DNA of 33,372 bases from Conidiobolus incongruus B7586. Its lineage: Eukaryota > Entomophthoromycota > Entomophthoromycetes > Entomophthorales > Conidiobolaceae. The notes beneath the pieces are model-generated. The model ran no database searches. It saw only the letters and a list, made by a program, of their open reading frames with translations, and was not told the DNA's origin. Positions 1 through 9,433 of the stretch are shown in pieces. Where the stretch lies: positions 1 to 33,372 of the forward strand of contig JNEM01014515.1 in assembly GCA_000697335.1 (NCBI GenBank), written 5' to 3'. Position numbers and translations under genes: made by a program. Within the stretch, counting starts at the first letter, position 1, and each line of letters starts with the position of its first letter.

Positions 1-238
1 ATAATTATTAAATTTATTTATATCAATTAATTCTTTTAAAAAATAATTTAATTGACTTATAAAATATCTAATTATCATTATTAATAAAATATTATTTTTT
101 TTAAAGTTAAAAGCTTGTTAAAAATATAAAAAAAGTTATTAAAAATAAAAAAAATACAAATTTTATATTATTTATTTATATTTCTATATCATATATTAAA
201 TACTATATATAATTTAAATTTTGTTATTATTTAATTTC
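1..238 (+). mobile_element. Decayed mariner transposon, right end
   Basis: This is the 3' part of a second copy of the mariner relic found at 5310-6479, cut by the window's left edge. The stretch around 45-200 aligns by eye with about 6283-6440. Its translation keeps the C-terminal transposase pattern, with N-[stop]-L-I-K-Y-L-I matching N-W-F-V-K-Y-Q-I of the fuller copy. The right terminus is placed at TTTC before a TA at 239-240, by analogy with the TTCC-TA end of the other copy, but that boundary is approximate. It is DNA-transposon debris with no coding capacity. The two copies have the same orientation and lie about 5 kb apart. Confidence 0.6.
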
Positions 239-1042
239 TATATAAATATTATTTAAATTAATTATCAAAACTATTAAATTGTTATTATATCAATTATTAA
301 AATTAAAATATATAGTTTTTTGATTATATAGAAATTAGGTTAACAGTTTACATGTAAAATATCTCATTATATAATCTTTATTATATCTCACTTTAATTTG
401 ATATATTGTATTGTTGAAATAGCTAATATATTATTTTTGATTGTAAATATTTGAATTGAAATTAATTATTTATAGAATTTATGAACTTATTTAAAACATA
501 TTTTATTGATGGCTAATTAAAAACTTTAATATATATATATATATTAGCTAAATAATCTAAAATTGGCTAAGAAATCATTATATAAAATATTCACGTGAAT
601 TATATTCAGTGTTGAGTAGAATGTTATTGATAATTTAATGATTATATTTAGAAAAAAAATTAATAAACAATTTTGCATTTAAAAAATTTTTAGGATTAAA
701 AATATTGTAAATATATCTATTTTTTGATAATGGTAGAATATATGAAAAAATATTTTAGCAAAATAATTTAAATAGTGCTCCCTATTTTAATGTGACAAAA
801 AAATAAATTATATACTACTAATTTATTTAAATTAAACATTGTTGAAATTTTGAAAAATTATACTAATTTGAAATGAAAATTGAACAAATAACAAAGAATT
901 TAATATACAAAATTAAAGCAAAATAAAAGTTCCAACACTAATAATACCTTAGGTAATAAGGAATGTATATTTAGTAAAGGGTTATTATGAACAATTGACG
1001 TGATATTGATATAAAATTGAAATCTTTGCTATATTGCGGGGT
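239..1042. other. AT-rich spacer
   Basis: No gene is visible. It holds a short (TA)n tract near 529-545 and, at 996-1001, an extra TGACGT about 47 nt upstream of the QRP1 promoter module. That extra site may be a second activator half-site for QRP1. Confidence 0.5.
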
Positions 1043-1083
1043 GATGACGTTGACCTGAAAGCCACCACTAAAATTAGTATAAA
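1043..1083 (+). promoter_or_regulatory. QRP1 promoter module
   Basis: GATGACGT (1043-1050), AAAGCCACC (1058-1066) and TATAAA (1078-1083) lie 62 nt upstream of the QRP1 ATG. The same three blocks, in the same order and with similar spacing, precede the other family members, while the sequence between blocks does not match. TGACGT is the classic bZIP (ATF/CREB) core. I do not recognise a known factor for the GCCAC box. Confidence 0.8.
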
Positions 1084-1144
1084 TTCTAATATGAAGGAAT
1101 ATTCGTAATCATTACTACAATAAGTTGTATTGTGAAATATTAAA

Positions 1145-1828
1145 ATGGTCTTCTCCTCTCCCATCTTCGGTCAAGTCACTCCCTTCGGTGCTCAACCCTA
1201 CCCTCAACTTCCCCAAATTCAGGCTATCAAGCAACAGGTCATTGCTCAAGCTTTCCAAACCTTGAACGCTGTTGAACAAGTTGCTGTCCAACAAATTCAG
1301 AACCCCAACCCCCACCAACTCCAACACCTTGTTTATGCCATTGAACAACAAAAGCAACAGACTAAGGCTGCCATCCAACACTTGGTCCAACTCAAATTAC
1401 AGACCCTCGCTTCTGGAGTTCCTCAAGTCTACAGCCCTGTCCAACGTCAAGAAGTTGAGCAAGCTGTCCAACGTTTAGTCCAATTGGCTCAAATTAAGCA
1501 CCAGATTCGCCAACTCTTGAACGAATCCAAGAACACTTTCAACCCCCAGAAGATCCACGACAATGCTAAGCAAGTTTTGGAATTGACTCAACTTGCCAAG
1601 TTAGTCCTTGTCCAAATCCAACAAAACCAATACAGCCAAATCAACTTTGGTACCTGGGCCACCACTGGACTCTTCGGTATTAATCCCTTCGGTGTTAACT
1701 TCAACACCTATGGTTACCAAGGTCTCTGGAGTCAAACTCCCAACACCTGGGCCTACCCTACTACTTTGGGCCAATCCCCCATTTTGGGTCAATCCCCTAT
1801 CTTCCGCCAATACAGCCCCTGGTACTAA
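1145..1828 (+). CDS. Gln-rich family protein QRP1, short type
   Basis: Intronless 227-residue protein of unknown function. It starts MVFSSPIFGQVTPFG and shows no secretory signal or membrane segment, so a cytosolic location is inferred. Residues about 20-170 form a Q-rich, hydrophobic-heptad region that should be several helices, with blocks such as IKQQVIAQAFQTLN, RLVQLAQIKHQIRQLLNESK and AKLVLVQIQQNQ. The tail is rich in G, N, T, P, Y and W and repeats GQSPI(L/F). No cysteine is present. Codons favour C-ending and TTG/CAA forms, in contrast to the AT-rich flanks, which suggests high expression. The coding sequence is nearly identical to QRP2 up to the last few codons, where QRP1 has an extra GQSPILGQSPIF stretch. 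The ATG is set by the family-wide start context ATTAAAATGG and the promoter spacing. An AATAAA poly(A) signal follows at about 1851. Real gene: confident. Function: unknown. Confidence 0.88.
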   Translation: MVFSSPIFGQVTPFGAQPYPQLPQIQAIKQQVIAQAFQTLNAVEQVAVQQIQNPNPHQLQHLVYAIEQQKQQTKAAIQHLVQLKLQTLASGVPQVYSPVQRQEVEQAVQRLVQLAQIKHQIRQLLNESKNTFNPQKIHDNAKQVLELTQLAKLVLVQIQQNQYSQINFGTWATTGLFGINPFGVNFNTYGYQGLWSQTPNTWAYPTTLGQSPILGQSPIFRQYSPWY

Positions 1829-4193
1829 AGTAAGTAGTCTTTGGATTTTTCAATAAACCCATTTTTTGCTGACTTAATTCAATTGCTAACTATTCCAAAT
1901 ATGTATTACTTTAAAATAGAATAGATATTCTTTCAAATTTTAATCATAGTAAGATAAATGAAATATATAATAATTTTTTTATTAGGAATATATAATAATT
2001 ATATTATTTTATGATTTTTAGTTTGAATTAATTGAATAATTATTTTATCAAGTTTTTAACTATTTTAAATGTAATCATAATCTCTTTTAATTCATATATT
2101 CAATATATTATACAATTTTATTATTAAAAATTGAAATTGATTTAATTCTCACAACAATGACAATACTTAATAGTTGGCATTGTTGATATTAGGCTAAAGA
2201 ATATTATATAATCTTCCACTATCTCTTTGACCAATATTAAAATATGAAAAAATTCTAGATCAAGATATATCTTATTAATAATATCATGACTAATTACTAA
2301 ATTTTCTAAATATTTAGATTTCTATTTATGTGCTCACTGTCTTTATGTAATATATAGCATCTGTATGTTAGTCTTTAATAAGTTTTATAAGCGCATCTTT
2401 AACTATATAGCTTATGAACTACAGAGTATGATTCTAAATATTATATTATCAAATTATCATATATTTAGAATATATACTGTATATTCAGAATGTGTTTTTA
2501 GTATAGAAAATTAAACATAATTTTCTAATACTCAATGGTAAGATAGTATTTTAATTTTATTATGATATATTCAATCAATTGACCAAAATATCAGACGTTT
2601 TTATTATACAACTCACAATTGAAATTAAAATTCTTACTAGGCAGTTTTCAAAAATTTCAAAAAAGTATAAATTAAAATTTATTTTTCATTACTTTTTATT
2701 ATGATTTCATCCCCTTTAAGTATGATAATTGAATATTAAGGGTTTATTAAATAAATCTCCTATTCGATTATTAAAATTTTAATGAATTAATTATTTAATT
2801 ATTTTAAGTGTTCTAATTTTCTATAATTCTATTTCAATTAAAAAATATCATTAAAATTCTTTAATTATTGAAATCTAGAAAATTCATTTTAATCTATCCA
2901 AATTGGTTACGAATTAATATATAATTATATTATACATAATTCAAGGATTGTTTATGTAATTAGAAAATTTTAAATTAATTTTATTGATATAAAAATATCT
3001 GAAGGTAAATATAATTTAACGGGATACTTTATTCTCTATCACCATAATTATTATGAAATGTTTCCTCATTTTTGTCTAGGTTAATAAAAGGAGGTTAAGT
3101 ATATTTTTGCATTTTTAAATATCATAATGCTTTGAATGATTTTACTAATCAATCATTATAAAGTGGCTTCTTTTAATCAGTTTAAATTAATATGTTGAAG
3201 GTGATTTAGAGAGTTTATAAAATAAATAAACATAAAATAGCTAATATTTTAGTTTTAATTCTGCCAAATAAAAATCTCTATTAAACAATAGATTATATAA
3301 TGATTTAGAATTTATAATTATAATGACAGTTTTCTATTTACAATATTATCATTTGAAAATTATTTTTAGTGATTGTTATCTGGTATTCACTATAATTAAA
3401 ATATATATTTAAATACTATTATAAATGTAAAATGTAATTTTAATAATGTGGATGCAGTTTTATTGGAATATTATCAAAGTGCAAATCTCCAAATATCTGT
3501 CATATCGAAATTATATGGGTTATAATATACTAAAATTAAAATTAAAGTATAATATTTTCATAAATTTGTTTTAGTTATACATATTGTCAGTAAGTTTTAA
3601 ACAACTGACTACTATTTTCATCATATATTAGACATGCCATTGTCATTTGATTTAGTATAATATAATTAAAATTCCATATATTAAAACTTGTTGAAAAGAG
3701 CTCACTGAATCGAATGATTCATTAACAAAAATTTGCTAATTTTCAAACTCTCAATTGTACCATGTAATATGATTAGAAGCAATTAATTATTACCAAGGTA
3801 TCTTTCATTATATCATTTATTTCTAATTTGATTTCTCAACAAACTAAATTTGTCAATTTATAATAAACAACGAAATTGTGACTGTTTAAATTCAATTCAA
3901 TAACTAAAAGCTTATTAAACATCCCTGGTTCCACAGAAAAAGAATTTTATTTAATCTATATATAGCAACTATGGCGTGATAAAGTTTGAAAACTTAAGAA
4001 TAAAATAATTCAAGCTAACCCAGTAAGGGTTAGATATTCTTCGTTATATTTGAAATTAAACAATTTTACATAGTTGTTTGATTTGATGGAGGATATAGTA
4101 TATGAATAATACGCCATTCATAAGATGAATCACTAATTGAGATTAGAAATTGGTTAGTGTTGAAATTTTGAAGGATTTAAAATTGATCAATTT
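1829..4193. other. AT-rich spacer
   Basis: No supported gene. One perfect short inverted repeat occurs, CTAACCC (4015-4021), AGTAA, GGGTTAG (4027-4033), about 160 nt upstream of the QRP2 promoter boxes. Otherwise I see only AT-rich unique sequence. Confidence 0.5.
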
Positions 4194-4235
4194 GATGACG
4201 TTGCATTTAAAGCCACCAGTTTATTTGAATATAAA
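4194..4235 (+). promoter_or_regulatory. QRP2 promoter module
   Basis: GATGACGT (4194-4201), AAAGCCACC (4209-4217) and TATAAA (4230-4235) lie 63 nt upstream of the ATG. Box order and spacing match the other copies although the surrounding sequence differs from that of QRP1. Confidence 0.8.
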
Positions 4236-4297
4236 GCTGAATCGTCATAGTGAAATAATAATCATCACTATAGTATTTTGTGTATTAAATAATTAAA

Positions 4298-4963
4298 ATG
4301 GTCTTCTCTTCTCCCATCTTCGGTCAAGTCACTCCTTTCGGTGCTCAACCCTACCCTCAACTTCCCCAAATTCAGGCTATCAAGCAACAGGTCATTGCTC
4401 AAGCTTTCCAGACCTTGAACGCTGTTGAACAAGTTGCTGTCCAACAAATTCAGAACCCCAACCCCCACCAACTCCAACACCTTGTTTATGCCATTGAACA
4501 ACAAAAGCAACAGACTAAGGCTGCCATCCAACACTTGGTCCAACTCAAATTACAGACCCTCGCTTCTGGAGTTCCTCAAGTCTACAGCCCTGTCCAACGT
4601 CAAGAAGTTGAACAAGCTGTCCAACGTTTAGTCCAATTGGCTCAAATTAAGCACCAGATTCGCCAACTCTTGAACGAATCCAAGAACACTTTCAACCCCC
4701 AGAAGATCCACGACAATGCTAAGCAAGTTTTGGAATTGACTCAACTTGCCAAGTTAGTCCTTGTCCAAATCCAACAAAACCAATACAGCCAAATCAACTT
4801 TGGTACCTGGGCCACCACTGGACTCTTCGGTATTAATCCCTTCGGTGTTAACTTCAACACCTATGGTTACCAAGGTCTCTGGAGTCAAACTCCCAACACC
4901 TGGGCCTACCCTACTACTTTGGGCCAATCCCCCATTTTCGGTCAATACACTCCTTTCTACTAA
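4298..4963 (+). CDS. Gln-rich family protein QRP2, short type
   Basis: Intronless 221-residue paralogue, almost identical to QRP1 at the protein level from the start through ...YPTTLGQSPI, with only scattered silent base changes. It then ends FGQYTPFY, the usual family C-terminus, whereas QRP1 diverges there. N-terminal MVFSSPIFGQ segment, helical Q-rich core at about 20-170 and a low-complexity tail, with no cysteine. The 5' and 3' flanks are not alignable with those of QRP1 apart from the promoter boxes, so the coding identity points to gene conversion or strong constraint rather than a fresh tandem duplication. An AATAAA follows about 20 nt after the stop. Function unknown. Confidence 0.88.
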   Translation: MVFSSPIFGQVTPFGAQPYPQLPQIQAIKQQVIAQAFQTLNAVEQVAVQQIQNPNPHQLQHLVYAIEQQKQQTKAAIQHLVQLKLQTLASGVPQVYSPVQRQEVEQAVQRLVQLAQIKHQIRQLLNESKNTFNPQKIHDNAKQVLELTQLAKLVLVQIQQNQYSQINFGTWATTGLFGINPFGVNFNTYGYQGLWSQTPNTWAYPTTLGQSPIFGQYTPFY

Positions 4964-5309
4964 ATACCTCTATTTTGTTGGAATAAACCTTATTGATTGA
5001 TCAAAAATTTTATTCATTTTGTTCAACTGTTTAAGATATTTTTATATCATTACATACTAATTCAATTCTTAATTAAATTTTTCATAATTTTATCAACTTA
5101 GTTTTTAATTTTATTTATTATAATTTCTTTAATTATTAATTATATTTAATTCATATATTATATATTAGATTGAATATATATATTCAATATAATTTGATAT
5201 TATTTTAATAGTTTATATATAATTATAATATTAAATAAAAGATTTTAGAAATAATATAGGGATTAATTATGATTTAAAATTAAAATATTACTATAGAATT
5301 GAAGAAATA
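4964..5309. other. AT-rich spacer
   Basis: QRP2 3' flank running to the mariner relic. No gene is seen. The TA at 5308-5309 is the likely target-site TA of that element. Confidence 0.5.
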
Positions 5310-6479
5310 GGAAATTTTTTAATTTCTGACTTTTCAAACATATTATTAGTTTCAAATAAAAAAATATATATAAAACAAATAAGAAAATAAATAGTAACTA
5401 TCAAAAGTTTTTTATTTTAATATTAGTAAAACTTAACCATAAACCCTCTAAAATTATTTAAAATTTACAAGCAACTTTTAATAATAAAGTATTATCTAAA
5501 TAATTTATCACTAGGTAAATTACTTTAAAACTAAGAGAGAAACTACTTAAAACCTACTAAAATCTAAAAAACTAATTTTAACTGTTACTTTTTTGATTGT
5601 TAATGAAGTAAAAAAATATATTGAAAAACACCTTTTTATTTTAGTTAAAGAATTATCAAAACACTTTAATATTAGTTACAAAAGTATTTTATATATATTA
5701 AAGTTTAAATTAAAATTAATTAATAAAAATATAAAATAGGTATCTTATAATTTAACTAAAACTTAAAAAAAATTAGAGTAACTATTGTTAAACAAAACTT
5801 ACTAAGGTATAACTAAAAACTAAAACTTTTACAGTAAATTATTATAATTAATGAATCTTAGATTTTTTTATATAATTCTCTACTAAAACATAAATTAAAG
5901 TGTTAGATTAAGCTAAATCAACTCCCTCTATAAATTTCTTTAAATAAATACTTTATTGATAAGTGAATGTTAATTATTATAATAAATTATAATAACATAT
6001 ACTATTTTTATTTAATTCTTAAAAGAAAATTAATTAATAATAAACTTTATATTTTTTTTAAATAAAATTATTTCTAATTGGTATTCTTAATATAATTTAA
6101 AAAAAAACCTATTATTTTATATAATAATTATAAAATATATAAATTTAAAGTTGTAAAAAACTTTTTAATTAAAAATAATTAGAAAAAACTACCACATCTA
6201 GTATATTCTTTAGATTATAACCTATGTAATTATAATTGTTTTAAGTAATTAAAAAACTAGCTTACAAGAAAGAAAATTTTTATAGGAAAATTTAATTGGT
6301 TTGTAAAATATCAAATTTTAGTCTTTAATAAAAAAAAATATTTTTTAGGTGTTAGATCTTTGTTAAAAGTATAGCAAAAAATTATTAGAAATAAAAAAAA
6401 TTAATAATTTTATAATATATATTTATTTTTATTTTTTATATATTAAAATGTTTACTTTTTTTCAATCATAAAAAATTCC
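5310..6479 (+). mobile_element. Decayed mariner (DD34D) DNA transposon
   Basis: A 1170-bp relic bounded by TA (5308-5309 and 6480-6481). Imperfect terminal inverted repeats of roughly 30-40 nt begin GGAAATTTTTTA at left and GGAATTTTTTAT at right (reverse complement), and both reach AAACAT. A transposase fossil runs from about 5560 to 6417 in two adjoining frames. The helix-turn-helix part includes ELSKHFNISYKSILYIL (from about 5650). The catalytic core carries NES-stop-IFLYN (5850), YNNYK (6120) and LPHLVYSLDYNLCNYN (6189), corresponding to the mariner signatures DESW, HDNAR and YSPDLxPCDY. The acidic positions are the AAT codons at 5850, 6123 and 6228. The last two have exactly the 34-residue spacing of DD34D, and all three read Asn instead of Asp. 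Stops lie mostly where TGG or CAA would be expected, consistent with C-to-T and G-to-A decay. It is long dead. Confidence 0.8.
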
Positions 6480-6481
6480 TA

Positions 6482-8317
6482 TTATTTAAATTACAAAATA
6501 ATACCACAATATAATAATTAAAATAATTCAAATTTATTTTGAAATTTAATAAATTTATAATTATAAAATATTATATAGTTTTATTAATTTTGAATAATAC
6601 ATTATTATGTTAGTTATAATTTAATTTATAATATAATTAATTTTCTTGTTAAAATCTAAATATTTTATGAATATATAATATATTTAAAAATTTCCTAAAA
6701 TTTTTCATTTCATTTATATTAATATATATATATATAATATAGCATATTTTAAGAATACTATACATATTTTATGTCATAATATTTTATTATATTATTATAA
6801 TACGTAAATAATATTTATAAATATTAAATGACTTTGACATTTATATATACACTTGGTATTTATCAAATTAAATTATATTTAAGTTATATTTTTAAATATA
6901 ATATTATATGTTAAATTAAAGTATTTAATATTGCCAAATTTGATAATTCGATATATCTTATCTATATACTATAATCTAGTAATATTTTCTATTTATTTAT
7001 TTAATTTTATAATATATATTTCTTAATCAATGATTTAGTAAAACAATTTTATTAATTATAACTCTTAATATATATTCCTCATATAATATAAATTAATTTT
7101 CTTTTGATAATTATAATCATTTTTTACTATATAGTCAATCTAACTTAAATTATTTTTAAATCACGTGTTATATAATATTTATTATTTTTAAAGTTTAAAA
7201 ATTTTATTTTATTTTATTTTTTTTATTTAATATGAGTAAAATTTTTGTTCTCAATATGTGCTGATCAAATTAAAAACTGGTTGAAATGAAAAATAATTAA
7301 TTATCTCTTGGGAAGTATAGTATGTTGTTTTAAATAATTTAGATTAACTGACTAATCAATAATGAAAACAGAGGGCTTATTTCTTAATATATATCCGCGA
7401 TTTTTTTAAAATAATCAGAATTACTAAAGAATAAAATTGTTCTTAATTACTATAGTTTTAATAAATAATGAATTAGTTTTTTAGTTAATAATAATTATTT
7501 TTCTATAGGTATAGTCATTAGCATATTTTTACTATTCCATTTTCATTGTGGGTAATGATGTTTTCAAAACGTATTTAATTCTTTGATAATTACAGGACGA
7601 TATGTGGATTATGAACATTATGAATATTTTAAATCTATATTTAGTACAGTTTTTTATTCAATATATATATTATTCGAGTATAGAGATAATTTAATATTAA
7701 AATTACCATTAAAATATCAAATAGCATTATATTTTTAATGTTATCAATCAATTTAATTTATTAATAAAATAATTTTTTAATTATTATTAAAATATAAAGT
7801 TCTGTTTAAATTTTAGGTTTAGTCAATTGGTGAGCAATTTTTATCTAATAAATGGAAAAATAGATATTAATAAAAAAATTCACCAGTGTCAGCTTCTGAG
7901 GGCATTTTATTATCAATATATTCTAATAAGTCATTATTTTAATTAAAATATATACTATTACACATTTGGACTAGCTAGAGTGATTTAGATTTATTCATAG
8001 TATTATGGTGGCTTAAATACACCAACACAATTTTGACTTGCTTTATTCAAGTCTTTGAATTTTCTAGATTAGGTGAATTATTGATGACTTCGAACATCCT
8101 ACGACAAAAGTAAAATAATAATTGGGTATGGTAGTCATATCCCTTATTATTTGGTATTAAATCGATATACATATATGACCATATTTCACAATCTGAATAA
8201 ATTATCAAATAGAATTAGATTGGATCTATACGTCATTTAATCAATTAAACAAATCATATCCTGATAAAATGATTAAATTTTCTATTCCATTTGAAATTTT
8301 AACTAGGATATTAAATT
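6482..8317. other. AT-rich spacer
   Basis: No gene seen. It contains (TA)n-like runs near 6720-6740 and long A/T tracts, with no tRNA-like or Q-rich coding remnant visible. Confidence 0.45.
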
Positions 8318-8360
8318 GGTGACGTTGATCCTACAAAGCCACTGGTGGGATAAGTATAAA
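8318..8360 (+). promoter_or_regulatory. QRP3 promoter module
   Basis: GGTGACGT (8318-8325), AAAGCCACT (8335-8343) and TATAAA (8355-8360) lie 69 nt upstream of the ATG. The first box has G instead of A at its second position, and the gap between the first two boxes is 9 nt. Confidence 0.78.
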
Positions 8361-8428
8361 ATATGATTTTTCGTAATTTCTGATAAATTATTAAAGTAAG
8401 TGAATATTACTTAAAATTTATAATTAAA

Positions 8429-9433
8429 ATGGTCTTCTCCTCTCTCTTCGGTTCTTCATCCTCTTCCTCCTACGGCCAACAATCCCCTCTCTTTGGTCAA
8501 CAAACTCCCTATGGTCAATACGGTCAATATGATCAGCAGACCCCCTATGGTCAACAATACGGCCAACAATACGGTCAACAAGGTTCCTACCAACAGAACC
8601 CTCAGCTCCAACAGCTCAAGCAACAAGTTTTGAGCCAAGCTTACCAGACCCTCAACATTGCTGAACAGATTGCTCAACAACAAGTTCATCAACCTCAGCC
8701 CCAACAGCTCCACCAACAATACTACCAAGTTGACCAACAAAAGGAACAAGTTCAACAACTCATTCACCAATTGATTCAGAACAAGATCCAGCATCTTCGT
8801 CAAGTCCAGAACCGTGCCGAGCGTCAAGAAATTGAACAAAGTATTCAGCGCTTAATCCAATTGGCTCAAATTAAGCAACACATTCGTCAGCTCTTCATTG
8901 AAGCCAAGAACGCCCAAAATCAACAGCAAGTCCGTGAACACGCTCGCCAAGTCATCCAATTGACTCAGCTTGCTCGCTTGATCCTCAACCAAATTCAAGA
9001 ATCCCAATACGGTCACATTGACTTCTCTGCTTACGGTCAATCTGGTCTCTTCAACAGCTTTGGTCCTCAATCCTTCGGTCAAGGTTTCCAAGGTCAGAAC
9101 TGGAACCAATGGGGTAGCCAATCTCCCTATGGTCAACAAGGTCAGAACTGGGGTCAATATGGTAGCCAATCTCCCTTAGGCTTCCAAGGACAGCAAGGCC
9201 AAAACTGGGGTCAATATGGTAACCAATCTCCTTTCGGTTTCCAAGGACAACAAGGCCAAAACTGGGGTCAATATGGCAGCCAGTCTCCTTTCGGCTTCCA
9301 AGGACAGCAAGGTCAGAACTGGGGTCAATATGGTAACCAATCTCCTTTAGGCTTCCAAGGACAACAAGGTCAGAACTGGGGTCAATCCTCTCCCTTCAGT
9401 GGTCAATACAACCTCGGATCCAGCTTATTCTAA
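8429..9433 (+). CDS. Gln-rich prion-like family protein QRP3, long type
   Basis: Intronless 334-residue protein, about one third Gln by eye and without cysteine. Residues 1-56 are low complexity (polySer, then GQ/YGQ repeats). Residues about 57-190 are the family's helical core, including LKQQVLSQAYQTLN, RLIQLAQIKQHIRQLFIEAK and LARLILNQIQESQYG. From about 191 comes a Q/G/N/S/Y/F/W tail with four complete 19-residue units of the form GQNWGQYG(S/N)QSP(L/F)GFQGQQ, ending GQYNLGSSLF. Its composition resembles prion-like, phase-separating domains. No signal peptide or membrane helix is seen. Codon use is C-biased relative to the flanks, and AATAAA follows near 9459. The core is homologous to the short-type proteins; the tail is closest to QRP5. 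Function unknown. Confidence 0.88.
   Translation: MVFSSLFGSSSSSSYGQQSPLFGQQTPYGQYGQYDQQTPYGQQYGQQYGQQGSYQQNPQLQQLKQQVLSQAYQTLNIAEQIAQQQVHQPQPQQLHQQYYQVDQQKEQVQQLIHQLIQNKIQHLRQVQNRAERQEIEQSIQRLIQLAQIKQHIRQLFIEAKNAQNQQQVREHARQVIQLTQLARLILNQIQESQYGHIDFSAYGQSGLFNSFGPQSFGQGFQGQNWNQWGSQSPYGQQGQNWGQYGSQSPLGFQGQQGQNWGQYGNQSPFGFQGQQGQNWGQYGSQSPFGFQGQQGQNWGQYGNQSPLGFQGQQGQNWGQSSPFSGQYNLGSSLF
9140..9385 (+). repeat. 57-bp in-frame tandem repeat in QRP3
   Basis: Four complete 57-bp units (9140-9196, 9197-9253, 9254-9310, 9311-9367) plus a partial fifth, each coding for 19 residues beginning GQNWGQYG. Units alternate S/N at residue 9 and L/F at residue 13, the same order as in QRP5. The array is prone to unequal exchange. 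Confidence 0.85.

Noticed and set aside
1115-1390. Leu-rich open frames antisense to the Gln-rich genes (also at 4268-4543, 8456-8839, 12980-13318, 18160-18450 and others)
   Set aside because: CAA and CAG codons read as TTG and CTG on the other strand, so long Leu-rich antisense frames arise automatically. They recur at each paralogue and have no promoter of their own.
9140-9385. Repeat array considered as a CRISPR or minisatellite
   Set aside because: Units are directly adjacent, exact multiples of three, in frame and encode a peptide repeat, so it is a coding repeat with no spacers.
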